From positions 34,948,979 through 35,012,978 of the forward strand of contig OX463780.1 in NCBI GenBank assembly GCA_949825025.1: a DNA stretch of 64,000 bases. The letters run 5' to 3'. This document shows, piece after piece, positions 39,101-54,386 of this stretch (positions within the stretch are counted from its first letter, which is position 1; each line of letters opens with the position of its first letter). Position numbers and translations under genes: made by a program. The notes under the pieces are model-generated. The model was not told the origin of the DNA and did not search any database. It saw only the letters and a program-made list of their open reading frames with translations. The DNA comes from Siphlonurus alternatus (lineage: Eukaryota; Arthropoda; Insecta; Ephemeroptera; Siphlonuridae).

Positions 39101-40079
39101 GGAGCAATTCACGAAGGAGTTATCCAGAACATTATCCAGCTTTCTCACTAACCGTAGTTAGCGCCATTGATTTAGGCTGGCATTAAACGTGCATGGTTAG
39201 TGAGAAACTTCCTTCGTGAATCGCGTCCAACCTTCGTGAATCGCGCCCAATGTCATGCACTATGTCCTTAGGTAACTGTTATATATATATATGATTGATA
39301 GAGAAGTTTTCTCTCATTATATAATGCATCAATATATTATATAATATACATTGCAGTATATATTATATATAAGTAAGATAATATTTTCAGATACAGTATA
39401 GATAATTATACATTATTATAATGACGGAAGCACGAATGATATCCAATGCTCAATAATGCGTGGAAGACAGTCAGCATGTATACGAATGTAGCATCATCTC
39501 CTCATGGCAATAGAGGGTGCTATATAGAGGGAGGAAACCGGGAGACGTTCTAAGTTTAGCACGAAAAGAGCACCGAAACAAAATAAATATAAAAATCATG
39601 ATACTTTTCTATATACCCGCGTGTTTATCCGCAGAGTACTTTCTTATTTTAATTTTGTATCGTTAACATTTGGGCAATGCATTGCAATCATTGCATGCAG
39701 AAGCACATCCATGAAACCATGCATGCACTTGTAAATATAAAAAACTTAAATTTTTTTAGTTTGCTTTCCTTCTTTCTTTCTTTCTTTTTTTTTTTTTGTT
39801 TTAAATACATAATTATGAAAACGAACAAACTGAACTCTCATATTTCTAGGGGTGTGTTAATGCTAAATTAAATAACCTGTCATTTTATATATTATATAGG
39901 CGTTAGTAGAGACTTGCATGGGGGTTATTCTGTACGATGTCGTATATCACATGCATGCATTTAATCCGAAACGCATCGAATAACTATCACAAGAAAATAT
40001 TTTATTATTCTTAATTGTATACCTGGTCTGTCATCTGTATACTATGGTATGCAGGTTCCTGCGTTTCTTTATATTTATT
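36173..40079. other. Intergenic, GC-rich islands, no gene
   Basis: GC-rich islands at about 36180-36330 (TGACGTCA at 36204), 37080-37230, 37640-37850 (very CpG- and G-rich) and 38690-38970. A short GGGGAAAG/CTTTCCCC-type hairpin lies near 36852-36880. The 103-codon frame at 37640-37951 is Gly/Pro/Arg-rich because of base composition. The degenerate element at 39099-39251 lies here. Confidence 0.5.
39099..39251. mobile_element. Degenerate inverted-repeat element
   Basis: GGGAGCAATTCACGAAGGAG at the left pairs with CCTTCGTGAATCGCGCCC at the right; an inner TTTCTCACTAACC pairs with GGTTAGTGAGAAA. The right end is tandemly duplicated (CTTCGTGAATCGCG twice within 40 bp). AAT borders both ends. 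Confidence 0.65.
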
Positions 40080-40082
40080 TAA

Positions 40083-40238
40083 AGCCGGTATTACACGATA
40101 CAATTTTTCTAACTATTGATAACAATTTTTACTTACAAGAAAATTTTATCTCCATACAAACAAATGGAGTTCACATTTTCTTGTGCAAGGAAAAATTGTA
40201 TTCAATAGTTAGAAAAATTGTATCGTGTAATACCGGCT
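40083..40238. mobile_element. TAA-flanked MITE (PIF/Harbinger-type duplication)
   Basis: A 156-bp palindrome with ends AGCCGGTATTACACGATACA, flanked by TAA on both sides. The arms contain CAATTTTTCTAACTATTG and ATCTCCATACAAACAAATGG. TAA/TTA three-base duplications are typical of PIF/Harbinger elements. Confidence 0.88.
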
Positions 40239-40241
40239 TAA

Positions 40242-43269
<3,028 letters not shown>

Positions 43270-43378
43270 TATATTGTCGCGTCTAGGGTAGAGCGTCCTG
43301 AGTTAGGCTGGCCAACAACGGGTGGTCCAGCTAAACTCAGGACGCTCTACCCTAGACGTGACAATATAAATATAACAC
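43270..43378. mobile_element. Short hairpin MITE
   Basis: TATATTGTCGCGTCTAGGGT and its inverted partner begin arms of about 40 bp (TAGAGCGTCCTGAGTTAGGC against GCTAAACTCAGGACGCTCTA) around GGCCAACAACGGGTGG. The TA at each end may be a target duplication. No coding capacity. Confidence 0.8.
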
Positions 43379-43755
43379 AATACCACATTTATTTTATCTA
43401 CTATATAGCTGATATTACTATATACACGATTGAAAACGTTTTGGATCTATTTGCAATAGTTTGTAAAGGGTAAAAGGGACATTGAAACCTGACAACACGT
43501 TTTATAGGGAGTTATTCTCATGCTCGATACAGCTTCAGTATTAAATTTATAATAAGCATTAAATTATATTGAATAAAACTTTCCATCAGAAGTGCTAAAA
43601 AAAATGCAGCAATGCCTAATTACCACATGCTTACTATATAATATATTTTATTGCATGGCTAATTTAAAGAATTAAAATAAAACAACATAATTATATAAAT
43701 ACAGCATCAAATTTATATTTGGTGACGGATAAGTTAATGATAAAGATAAACTCGA

Positions 43756-44101
43756 TTAAAGGCATACAGGCCTCAAATTGCAAATTAGATAGTCACCAAG
43801 TGGGTTTAGAGTAAATAATCAACATTCGCATCATTTTTTTCCACGCGTGATGCATCCGTGCGAAGTCACAGTTCAAAGTAAGAAATTTAGTCCTTGATGA
43901 CGTCATGAAGTCCTTGATGACGTCACAACTCAATGCTAATCGGTGCCAGCTGTGAGTTGTGACGTCAGCAAGGACTTTCTTTGTAGCGAGACTTCGCACA
44001 GTCGCACCGCGCGCATGTAAAAATAATACGAATGTTTATTATAAACTCGAGCAACACTTTATGTCTGTCTAATTTGTAATTTGAGGCCTGTATCCCTTTA
44101 A
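43756..44101. mobile_element. TTAA-flanked inverted-repeat element with three TGACGTCA sites
   Basis: The ends TTAA-AGGCATACAGGCCTCAAA and, inverted, TTAA-AGGGATACAGGCCTCAAA give a terminal repeat of about 35 bp. The interior has a second, imperfect pairing (GTGCGAAGTC / GACTTCGCAC) with TGACGTCA at 43898, 43918 and 43960, two of them in a direct TCCTTGATGACGTCA duplication. 346 bp, no coding capacity. Confidence 0.82.
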
Positions 44102-46791
44102 CTGATAAGTAATGATACCATATAATAAATAAGATACAGTACTAATGATTAAAAAACATTTTTTATGAAATATGTGTGTTTTTATGAAGTTATATTTACG
44201 ATATTCTCATGGTTTTAATTGATTAATGTAAAATATAAAATAATACTATTATGTATTGTTTGTAATAATCTATTATACAATCAATATATTATATACATTA
44301 CGAAGCTATCATGACATTGTGTAAATTTCCTATCAATCTATGCTCCGATCATCTCCCTAATCATAAAATAAATCAATTTCAGCTGTATTACACAATAAAA
44401 GAAAATCTAGTTCAGTGATATTATAAAAATGATAACCTTGTGGGTGCCTCTGTGTATGTTAGTTATAATATGCTTCGCTTAAATAACGGTATAGCTAGCA
44501 GCAGTGACGGCGGCGGCGCAAAGTTTTGGCATTACAGAATTCTGCAGCGTTCTAGCTGCCTGACTTGCTATCTCTCTCTCTCTCGTTCGCGGGCCGAGCT
44601 TGATCGCTCGCATGCCATCAACGATGAAAGTACAGTCACTTGCACAGGAAACGGATCAAAGGTCATTGAACACGGCCCATTTTGAAAATTTACACACGCA
44701 ACCATTTCTTATTAAAAAATATATAATTTATAATAAAATAACATTACGGTCCATGTATATAAACTAAACTCTATATAAATTAATTTTAAATAAAACTTTG
44801 AAGTTTTAATATATATTATATTTCATCAGGAAAGTCGTATCAATATTTTTAATTGTTACATTATTAACTAATTGAGAATATTTCATGAACTTTATTTTTT
44901 ACTCCGACCGGTATTGCCCGGTACAATATTCTTTACAAAATTTTTTTATCTCCATACAAATAAATGGTGGATTTTTTTTTTTTTTTTGTTTACAAGGAAA
45001 AATTGTATGCATTAGTTGTTGTATCATGTAATACCGGCTTAAACAAGAATTTAAGAAATTAATTTATATAATTGCTCATGAAATTTATCAATCATCTTTC
45101 TGGCGATTTCATTCATTCATTTTCCAATTTGATTGTCTTTTTACATCAACTGATTATAATGATTATATAATCCTATACTGTGCATGTGTACATTGAAATC
45201 AAATAAATTATAGACTAAGGACGTCCCTAAGGGAAGTCTATGTTATAATATAGTCGTTTCTATTTATTAGTACAATAAAGATATTAGAGTTTAATTTAAA
45301 ACTATATATGAATTCATACTCTAGCTGAATTATCTCTCATTAATCAAAAAATTAATTAATTTCATCTGTATTACATGCACAAAGTTACATAAACAAAGTT
45401 AAAGTTCAGTAATATTTAAAACAAAAATTGAAGAACATGTTATACGATTTATATGGAGGTAAAAAGGTGGTAGATTTTAACAAATCTTGCTTGAGACAAC
45501 CTGGTGAACCTGGGTAGTTTAATTAACAAATCTTGGTACATTGTACTTCAACTCTTCCCTCTCTCTCCCTCGCATTGATCCGAGCAGAACAAAATATAAT
45601 TATATACATGGAAATTGCATTGACAAATCCACCCACCCTTTGTCTCCCAAGAAACATGGACGAAAAAAAAAATCGTACTACAGTATAATTATGCACCTTT
45701 ACTGTATTTACTTCTGAATTTGATTTTTTTCTTACTTTGTAATTTCGGTCAGTTTGCTGTCACAGAATTCACACACGACAATATAATATGTTCTTGCAGC
45801 TGAAGCAAGTTTAGTGCATGGATCTCGCGTAGTGCCTATATTAGTGCAGAGATGGGGCGACTACATTAAATGCATGTGGTAAGTAGATGCAGCAAGCAAG
45901 CAGGCGTGCCAGGCTACAAGCTAACCTGATGCCGGTCGCCACCACGGTGGTGCTTTGTTGGTGCCACTTGCTCTCTCGCTCGCCTGCTGGTGCTCTCACG
46001 AAGCGAAGCAATCGATATCGCTCGCCACCACCACTACTGCCTGCCTGCCTGCCACTTTTGTTCAGAATAAATCTCCGCAGGTTCCCATATACTCGATAGT
46101 ACTCCACATAACATGCTGCAGCCATCTTGGTTGGCTTTATAAGTCGTCGTCAATACATGCACCATATAGTAACCTCATTACGTGAAAATAAAATTGTAAA
46201 TGTTATAATATTTGCAATCGGTGAACAATTTTGTATCAAAATAATGGGAGAGTAAAAACTGACTTTCAAGCCAAATTTTACTCTACGAAGTAATTTCTTA
46301 GCTAATGTACGTTACTAAAGTTTGAAAAAAAAATAGTTTACAAAATAAGTTTTTAGCATACATAAAAAAATATATCATATAATGATACAGATAAATGTTA
46401 AATTGTAAATTGAAGAATGATAAAGTGTCATTGCCAGCACAATATAAGATACATGGTATATAAAATAGATAAAAAAAATAAACAAACATAAAAGGTAACA
46501 TTTTTTTATAGTGAAGACATCAATTAATTTCGACACGGAAGAAAAATAGTAATTAATTCCAAAATATGTAAACTACTGTATACAAAAGTATAATAATTAT
46601 TATTTATTTCTTATTTATTTTTTGCCTACGATGCTATTTATTGCAAAATCTTGATCTGGGTTACGAACGCTAGGTAGCTTGTCCTTAAATTTTTGCACTG
46701 TAGCGGTTAATCTTGGAAAGGAAACAAACATTAATAATACAGGTATTTCTTCTCCAAGGTTCGCTGCGCAACGCCACTGCAATCATGCAAA
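44102..46791. other. Intergenic with GC-rich islands
   Basis: Besides the degenerate MITE at 44907-45039 there are GC-rich islands near 44480-44670 and 45870-46130, the latter with GCAAGCAAGCAGG-type repeats. No gene supported. Confidence 0.5.
44907..45039. mobile_element. Degenerate copy of the TAA-flanked MITE
   Basis: It has ACCGGTATTGCCCGGTACAA at the left, ATCTCCATACAAATAAATGG in the centre and GTATCATGTAATACCGGCT-TAA at the right, in the same order as 40083-40238. The left arm is shortened and mutated and a long T run fills the centre. Confidence 0.8.
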
Positions 46792-46807
46792 TCTGAAAAT
46801 GAATCAC

Positions 46808-46951
46808 GGACCAAATACCCCCGGACGAAATACCCCCGGACCAAATATCCCCGCCCGGACCGGACGAAATACCCCCGGACGAAATACTCCCGGACGAAAT
46901 ATCCCCGGACGAAATACTCCCGGACGAAATACCCCCGGACGAAATACCCCC
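46808..46951 (+). repeat. 15-bp tandem array, left terminus of Mutator-like copy 2
   Basis: Same array and variant order as 8963-9106. Confidence 0.95.
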
Positions 46952-47899
46952 TTGTAAGTGTAGAGGGGCGGGCGACCAACACGGGAGGGGAAGTCGACTT
47001 TATTTATAAAGTCTGTTTTTCTGTCGTTTTTCTGACGTCACGCGCGTCGTATTAAAGAAGGAAGTTATAGTAACGCCATTTTTCACAACAATTATATATC
47101 ATATAATATTCAAAGTATATTTATAGTTAATGCCGTATCAAGATCTCAAATTGCGTCTTTAATTTTATTATACCAAAACATACTCAAAATTGTGCCGCAA
47201 ACAAACGATTTTTGTATATGCTATATGCTTTTACTTTGATTGTGCGGCAATTGTCTCAGCGTTTTGCAACAAGATTTTGAAGTTGTTTAAACGATTTTAG
47301 GTTTTTAAACCTAGATGTGCCCCTAGCGATTTCAGCAAAGCCCGAAGTATTAGTTAATTTCGGGCTTTGCTCATTTAAATTTGAACATTTCTAGAAGTGC
47401 TCAAATCGAAAAAAGCAATCCCCGACGAGAAGTTTTATATCGGGCTTTGCTCACAGTTTTATCATTTCTAGAAGTGCTCAAAGCAAAATAAAAAATAATA
47501 ATTGGAAATTGTGCCGTATTATAGCAATAAATAATAAAGTAATGTAAATTTAAGAATTTTTTAATTATATCACTTTTTTAATTTATTGATAAAAATACAA
47601 ATTTAACATTAATAGCGTGTATAGTATTTTTTTTTTATTAAAACATTTCTTTCTGTATTATTCAAGTCATATTGAAAAAATACGATTTTTTCACACTGAC
47701 AATGAGAGACACTTTTAATTTTTTTTATTATTATCATTTTTTTATAATTAAAGGGTATGATTACAATTATACTCTAGCATTGAATTTCAGGTTGCAGATG
47801 AACAATTTCTAAGTTCAGACGACGTACCACACATGACAAAGAAAAGAGTGTCTCAGATCAGCAGCGGCATTAGCAAATTCAAAGCCAGGTTTTGTGTTT

Positions 47900-48002
47900 T
47901 GCAACTGCAAGAAAGGTTGTCAATCTAAAACATGTTGTGCAAATTAAGAAAAAATTTAGATGAAATTTAAAATGCCATGATAGTAAGCCCTGCAAAAATA
48001 AG
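47900..48002 (+). pseudogene. Decayed CXC-like cysteine-rich coding remnant (copy 2)
   Basis: Same remnant, with the same stops and frameshift as in copy 1. The decay therefore happened before this element duplicated, and the remnant travels as non-coding cargo. Confidence 0.55.
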
Positions 48003-48046
48003 TCAAGTTCAGGTAATAATAAGATCAGGTAATAATCAAGTTTAAT

Positions 48047-48053
48047 AATATTT

Positions 48054-48141
<88 letters not shown>

Positions 48142-48186
48142 TTTTATTATTTATTTATTTATTTACTTATTTATTTATTTATTTTA
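48047..48186. repeat. (TTTA)n microsatellite in Mutator-like copy 2
   Basis: Same repeat with the same interruptions and about three more units. It accounts for most of the 12-bp length difference between the two elements. Confidence 0.97.
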
Positions 48187-49365
48187 AATTAGTAGGTTTG
48201 GTACTATCTTGAGGAGCTCTTTGCTTCTTACCAAGTTCTGTAAATTAAGTTAAAATGATTTTATAATATATCAGCTGTAAAAAATTTATTTAAATTAACT
48301 AACATACAATATTAATATAAAAAGTGTGACAAAATCGTATTTTTCAGTATGACTTGAATAAAACAGAAAGAAATATTTTAATAAAAAAATAATATACACG
48401 CTATAATACTAAATTTGTATTTTTGTTACTTATTTAAAAAAGTGATGTAATTAAAATATTATTAAATTCACAATATTTTATTGTTTTAATTATTTATTAC
48501 AAATTATTACTATTATATAATACGGCACAATTTCCAATTATTATTTTTCACTTTGCTTTAAGCACTTCTAGAAATGATCAAAACAGTGAGCAAAGCCCAA
48601 AATAAAGCTTCTCGACAGGGTTTGTATTTTTCGAGTTGAGCACTTCTAGAAATGATCAAATTTAAATGAGCAAACCCCGAAATGAAACTTCACGTCGGGG
48701 TTTGCTTTTTTCGATTTGAGCACTTCTAGAAATGTTCAAATTTATATGAGCAAAGCCCAAAATATTTGTTAATTTCGGGCTTTGCTCAAATCGCTAAGGG
48801 CACACCTATAGATGTACGCATTGAATTCGGGCTTTGGTGCCAACGTATATAAATAGAAAAAGAAGGAATAAATAAGGAAATAAATAGAACAACAAGAAAA
48901 TTAAGTTTCTTCAGGAGGGGTACACATGCTACGTTAAGTGTTCACGGCACCTATAGCACCGGGGGACCAAAAACAATAAAAAATATTGCATTTTCAGACC
49001 TATATACCAATCGAATCAGAATAAAAAATTACACTAAAAAAATTTACTGATTTTTTTTTTTTAAGTTAAAAAATTATATAGAAATGATTTTGAAAATTTT
49101 TAGTTTCAAAGAAATCTAAAAAAAAAATGCAATAAACACTAATAATCAACATGCATAAAATGTATCGTATCAAAATTTATTACACATTAATTTTAATTCG
49201 ATATGAATGATATGATAAATTAATGCATAACGTATTGGCCTAACGTTACTAACTTCCTTCTTTAATACGACGCGCGTGACGTCAGACAAACGACAGAAAA
49301 ACAGACTTTATAAATAAAGTCAACTTCCCCTCCCGCGTCGGTCACCCGCCCCTCTCCACTTACAA

Positions 49366-49509
49366 GGGGGTATTTCGTCCGGGGGTATTTCGTCCGGGAG
49401 TATTTCGTCCGGGGATATTTCATCCGGGGGTATTTCGTCCGGGGGTATTTCGTCCGGTCTGGGCGGGGATATTTGGTCCGGGGGTATTTCGTCCGGGGGT
49501 ATTTGGTCC
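49366..49509 (-). repeat. 15-bp tandem array, right terminus of Mutator-like copy 2
   Basis: Same array as 11509-11652, inverted relative to 46808-46951. Confidence 0.95.
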
Positions 49510-50012
49510 GCTTACCTCTGAAAATACGTGGCCTCGTGAATGTTATCCTATCTTCTCTCCAAACAATATCAATTAATATTTATGTAAAAAAAAATAATAA
49601 ATAAATAACATTTATTTGCATCAATGTAAACAAATTTCCTTCGTTGATTTCAAAACTTCAAAAAAAAAAAAAAAAAGAAGAAAAACTGAAGCCATCCATG
49701 ATTAGATAAATATAATAATATACTGTAGTGAAATAGTGCGAAGTTCCACCGGTAGAAAATTAGCTATTACGTAGTCTGAAGTTTGTAGTATAGTATACTT
49801 GATGCATGTGGTACGGTATACACCTCATTCATCATGGTACATTTCATGAGGCAGTACCTTACTATATCATATTCTAAAAAAAAGTGAGCTACGACTTCTG
49901 ACTGTTGTAGCAGTCAGGGTTCAGCTACACAAAGCGTAGAAGTTAGAAGGTAAAAAATGCTAGCATATTTTTTGTTGATGTTTCGTTTTGTTTTATGCGG
50001 AAGTATCGAAAT

Positions 50013-50320
50013 GTGGGGTGAATTTGGTACTGGACTAAAAAATAAGTACTTTTTAGTAACTATAATACCACAATCTTAAAATGTTATATTATATAGAGAA
50101 CTTTGAAACAAAGACCGTATAAAACTACACATTATACCAAGGCAAAACTAAAGTTACTACTATCGGAACCAAAAAGGTGTACCCCTCTCTTTATGGAACT
50201 TGTATGCTATTCAGGGGCACACCTTTTTGGTTCTGATAGTACTTTAAAATTGTCGAAGTTATGGAAATTCCTAAAAATTACGAATTTCATTCCCCAGTAC
50301 CAAAGTCAAACCACCTTACC
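50013..50320. mobile_element. Imperfect inverted-repeat element
   Basis: The inner pairing is strong: CTATCGGAACCAAAAAGGTG against CACCTTTTTGGTTCTGATAG (about 50147-50249). The outer ends GAATTTGGTACTGG and CCAGTACCAAAGTC also pair, giving a diverged element of about 300 bp. No target duplication recognised. Confidence 0.6.
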
Positions 50321-50918
50321 GGTATTTAAAAAAAACAATTTCGAGTAAATTCTTTTTTTTTTTTCTGAACTAGCACGCATTTAAAAATTAATACACATTA
50401 AGGAATTAAGTTTTAATTTTACCGCATCATACTATCACACTATATGTATAGTACGTACTGTATTGTCTGTATTATAGATGCACAGACAGTACTATACATA
50501 GCTCTGTGAACTATCAATCGATAATAAATATAAGGCGGCGATTTAAACGTTGGATCTGTTGGTTGTCACAACAGAGAAATATTTTAATGCTCTATCTTTA
50601 TTAGGGGTCGTGATTATGTAATTATTTACTCACATACTAGCAATGAGAGTACACTGCCAACAGTACAATACAGTACTATGCATGCACTTCAGTTATGTAT
50701 ACTGTACAACAAACGCTACTAAGTCTAACTAGTCTTGTTAGTCATCAGTCTAACCAGTAAGTGCAATAATTGCCGGTTTTGAACTATGTTTCCTGGTAAA
50801 TACACGGTCACCTGTTAAAGTATAGAACATAGAATACCCTAAATACCAATAATAAAGGTACGAATGGTGTGTCATCGAGTTCGTAATATTCATTCAGGGT
50901 TTGAGAGCATCTTAAACA

Positions 50919-51044
50919 ATAGGCCTGTTCGTAAACCCTGCTCGGTGTACACTTTCTACACCCAATCGACCTTATGTCGCATGTACATAAGGTCGATTGG
51001 GTGCAGAAAGTGTACACCGAGCAGGGTTTACGAACAGGCCTATT
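50919..51044. mobile_element. Near-perfect hairpin MITE, 126 bp
   Basis: Two arms of about 59 bp, starting AATAGGCCTGTTCGTAAACC, are identical except at one or two positions and surround a loop of about 7 nt (CGCATGT). The near-perfect pairing suggests a young insertion. It makes short mirror frames on both strands. Confidence 0.85.
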
Positions 51045-53178
51045 ATTATAAAAATGTATCCATATGCAAGCACCAGTATCGATACTATATCAATAATATA
51101 CAGTATAATTTACACACAAGCACTTCAACAGTTTGATACAATATAATTACATATACCGTATCGTATGCATTTCTAATTTCTTCTACATTTTGCAGACAAT
51201 CTGTATATATATATACGTAAAAAATCAATTACTGTATACAAGTATATTATATTATATATTTTTTAGTTGTGTTTATGCATACATGTATATAATTATGTAT
51301 CCCTTGGAAATATTGTAATTAAATCATCACTTATATTTTGGCTTCGATATACTTTTATATTTATGATACTGTATGCATAATACATATATACATACAGTGT
51401 ACATATTATATTTATAATAAAATATATATACAGTAATACAGTATATTATATTATGCATAATTTTAATGTATTACTATTACATTGGATTCAGTGTGCTTCT
51501 AAAAATAACAATAATTCATAAGGATTTTTTTCCTTGCTGTACTACTGCAGCTACTGTATGCTGGTTACTGTAGTAGAACTTTCTACTACAGTGTACCAAC
51601 AGCATACCGGTAGTTTTATTACTTTGCATCCCACCAACAAAATCTGCTGCACTTCAAGGTTCGCACCTAATCCTAATGATCTACTGTACCAATTAATTCT
51701 ACCATGCATATAGTTTCCAGTATATGATATAATTTTATTATTCATATACTGTAATGTCTATATATTATATGCATATAATATATGCACAACTTTGACAACA
51801 CGAACTTCTACTCCTACTTCATCTGCTAGAGCTGCACTCCAATATATTGGTTATAATATTAATAATATTTTATTATTAATATTAATACAATATCTATTGG
51901 TCTATTGGCAATTGTCTTGTATTGTCTATAGACCAAGAGATATCGATTTGCAATGTTGGTGGATATAAGAAGAGTACCCAATCTACCCATATCAAAAACT
52001 TAAAAAAAAAAAAGGTTTGGTTCACCACGCCTCCATAGACTGCGTGGCTGGTAACGCCTTCAAACAATGCCTGAAGTTAAGTTCGTGCTGTCCAGAGGTG
52101 TACGTATGCATATCATATGCATCCAATTCAAAATCCAGTCCCGTCCAGGGCGTCTAGTATGCTGAGTATAGAGACTACAGAGTACATACATGCATTCAGC
52201 TAGAGTATGATATATATATCACTTTCAATAATTTATCAATATTTTTATATGCATGCATAAAGGCAAATCATCCTGTGGAGTATATACATACGTCAATATG
52301 CATGCAATATCTACATTTTGTAATGTGATCATACCGGTATAGTGAGATTAATATGACATAATTATAATCATATGCATATTATATGCATAATAATATGCAT
52401 ACATATTATAAAAGCACATTGAATCTCGGTTCGAGATTCGAGAGGCCATCAGAGAGAGATGCAGAACAAAATAATTTTCATTTACCTATTTCTGGGTAGT
52501 GACTTGACCTCTAGGCCACAAGGAACATTGCTTGATTCTTCAAGACCTCCCCCGCAATACAACCTCAGAATTAACTGCACCACAGACCGCGATGCAAACG
52601 AGAAAAATTGCGCGAATCAAGAAGATGGCGTCTCAACATCCTAAACTTTACGTCCTAATTTCTCACTATTCTCACACAATCACAGAGTTTACATACATAT
52701 AAGCAACTTACAATAGGGCTTATTTTAAATGCCCTTAGTTTAAAATTGTCAGAATATTGCTCGGAATACCGAGAAATATAAAATATTTAATCAACGATCA
52801 GGCCATGCCTCGGATACACACAAAATCTCGTCCAACTTGAAAAAAAGTGGGAAGAGGAGGAGGAGGAAGAGGAAGTTTAGAGGGGGACGAGGGGAAATGT
52901 TTTGCAGTCTGGCCTATGACGTCACGTTGCGTCAATGCGCGCTATTGGCGCTATTCAGTTCATTACAAGAGCGGCAAAACTTTGATACTTCGTTAACACA
53001 ATCGCTAACTGAGAATTTAATAATTATTACTCCATGTGATAAATCGCTACAATTAATTAATAACACTAATAACAGGGACATAATATAAAGACGAAAAAGT
53101 GCAAATATCTTTAAAAGTTTAAAAAAATTGCTAAAATATATAATTATAGTGTCACGCACCGCAAGATATTTCATGTTT

Positions 53179-53242
<64 letters not shown>

Positions 53243-53341
53243 TCCATCTATTTATTTATTTATTATTTGTTTGGTACCCTATAGTTCTCGGACCAAGTTT
53301 GAGTAAAACGCTGTTTTCTGTTCCATAAGGCTGCATATATG
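51045..53341. other. Intergenic, rich in ACTGTA and GCATGC words, small hairpins
   Basis: ACTGTA/TACAGT and GCATGC/ATGCAT words recur unusually often from about 50400 to 52400. Imperfect hairpins lie at 51551-51613 and 51897-51936. A purine-rich tract (about 52841-52898) and TGACGTCA (52917) precede a TTTA microsatellite. No gene supported. Confidence 0.5.
53178..53263. repeat. (TTTA)n microsatellite
   Basis: About 20 TTTA units interrupted once by CCATC. It is not associated with a Mutator-like element here. Confidence 0.96.
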
Positions 53342-54056
53342 TTAAGGGTAAGGTAACGCCACCAATGTTAAAAAAAAATCCCTCACACAAAAATTCTGAA
53401 AAAAATTTCAAATGTTCTCCTCTACACCCCCTATATATCAGTAGCTAAAATATCAGGTTTACAAATTCGATCTAGTTTTTGAGTTATGAATTTTTAAAGT
53501 TGACTACTTTAACATGGAGAAATGGAACTCCCATGTTAATTAAATTAGTCAACTTTAAAAATTAAGGGTAAGGTAACGCCACCAATGTTAAAAAAAATCC
53601 CTCTCACAAAAATTCTGAAAAAAATTTAAAATGTTCTCTTCTACACCCCCTATCAGTAGCTAAAATATCAGGTATACAAATACGATCTAGTTTTTGAGTT
53701 ATGAATTTTTAAAGTTGACCAATTTAACATGGGAGTTTCATTTCTCCATGTTAAAGTAGTCAACTTTAAAAATTTATAACTCAAAAACTAGATCGTATTT
53801 GTATACCTGATATTTTAGGTACTGATAGGGGGTATAGAGGAGAACATTTTAAATTTTTTTCAGAATTTTTGTGAGAGGGATTTTTTTTAACATTGGTGGC
53901 GTTACCTTACCCTTAATAACTCAAAAACTAGATCGAATTTGTGTACCTGATATTTTAGCTACTGATAGGGGGTGTAGAGGAGAACATTTTAAATTTTTTC
54001 AGAATTTTTGTGTAAGGGACTTTTTTTTAACATTGGTGGGGTTACCTTACCCTTAA
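53342..54056. mobile_element. TTAA MITE (family B) interrupted by a second copy
   Basis: The outer copy starts with TTAAGGGTAAGG at 53342, runs to 53561, resumes at 53917 and ends CCTTACCC-TTAA at 54053-54056. The two parts together rebuild a family B palindrome of about 360 bp. It is interrupted by a complete family B element inserted at an internal TTAA. Confidence 0.9.
53562..53916. mobile_element. Nested family B TTAA MITE
   Basis: A 355-bp complete element with TTAA at 53562-53565 and 53913-53916. Judged by its central CATGGGAG / CTCCATG order it lies in the opposite orientation to the copy at 6874. The near-identity of its arms and of the copy at 6874 suggests recent movement. Confidence 0.92.
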
Positions 54057-54206
54057 CTGTCTCCAAAACACCAACTTTGGATTTTTTTTGAAGAAGCTAT
54101 TTGAGATGGAATTTTTTGGTTTTCATTTCTCAATAGAGGGCAGGTTAATTAAACTATTTTTAGAAAATATAATATTTAAAAATATGCAATCGCTCAATCT
54201 ACCTTA

Positions 54207-54382
54207 ATTAATAACTCGAAAACTGGATCGAATTTGCATTATACCTGCATGATATTTTAAATCTACTGATAACTGATTGGGGGGTATGTAGAGGAGAACA
54301 TTTTAAGAAAATTTTCATAATCATAATTTCATAATATATGTGAGAATATTTTTTACTTTAATATATATATATATACCCTTAA
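54207..54382. mobile_element. Half copy of a family B MITE (right arm)
   Basis: AATAACTCGAAAACTGGATCG through ATATTTTAAATCTACTGATA, GTAGAGGAGAACATTTTAA and a final ACCC-TTAA follow the right arm of family B. The left arm is missing and the ending is partly replaced by a TA run. Confidence 0.7.
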
Positions 54383-54386
54383 TTAA

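Larger units (their letters stand above)
46801..49516. mobile_element. Mutator-like foldback element, copy 2 (perfect 9-bp target duplication)
   Basis: Same element as 8956-11659, in the same orientation, identical wherever I compared it except for about 12 bp more in the TTTA microsatellite. TCTGAAAAT is duplicated exactly at 46792-46800 and 49517-49525, which fixes the boundaries at GAATCACGG and CCGCTTACC. The intact duplication and the near-identity point to recent transposition. Confidence 0.93.

Noticed and set aside
52422..52440. B-box-like GGTTCGAGA as a tRNA gene
   Set aside because: It is part of a small AATCTCGGTTCGAGATT palindrome with no A box at a suitable distance.
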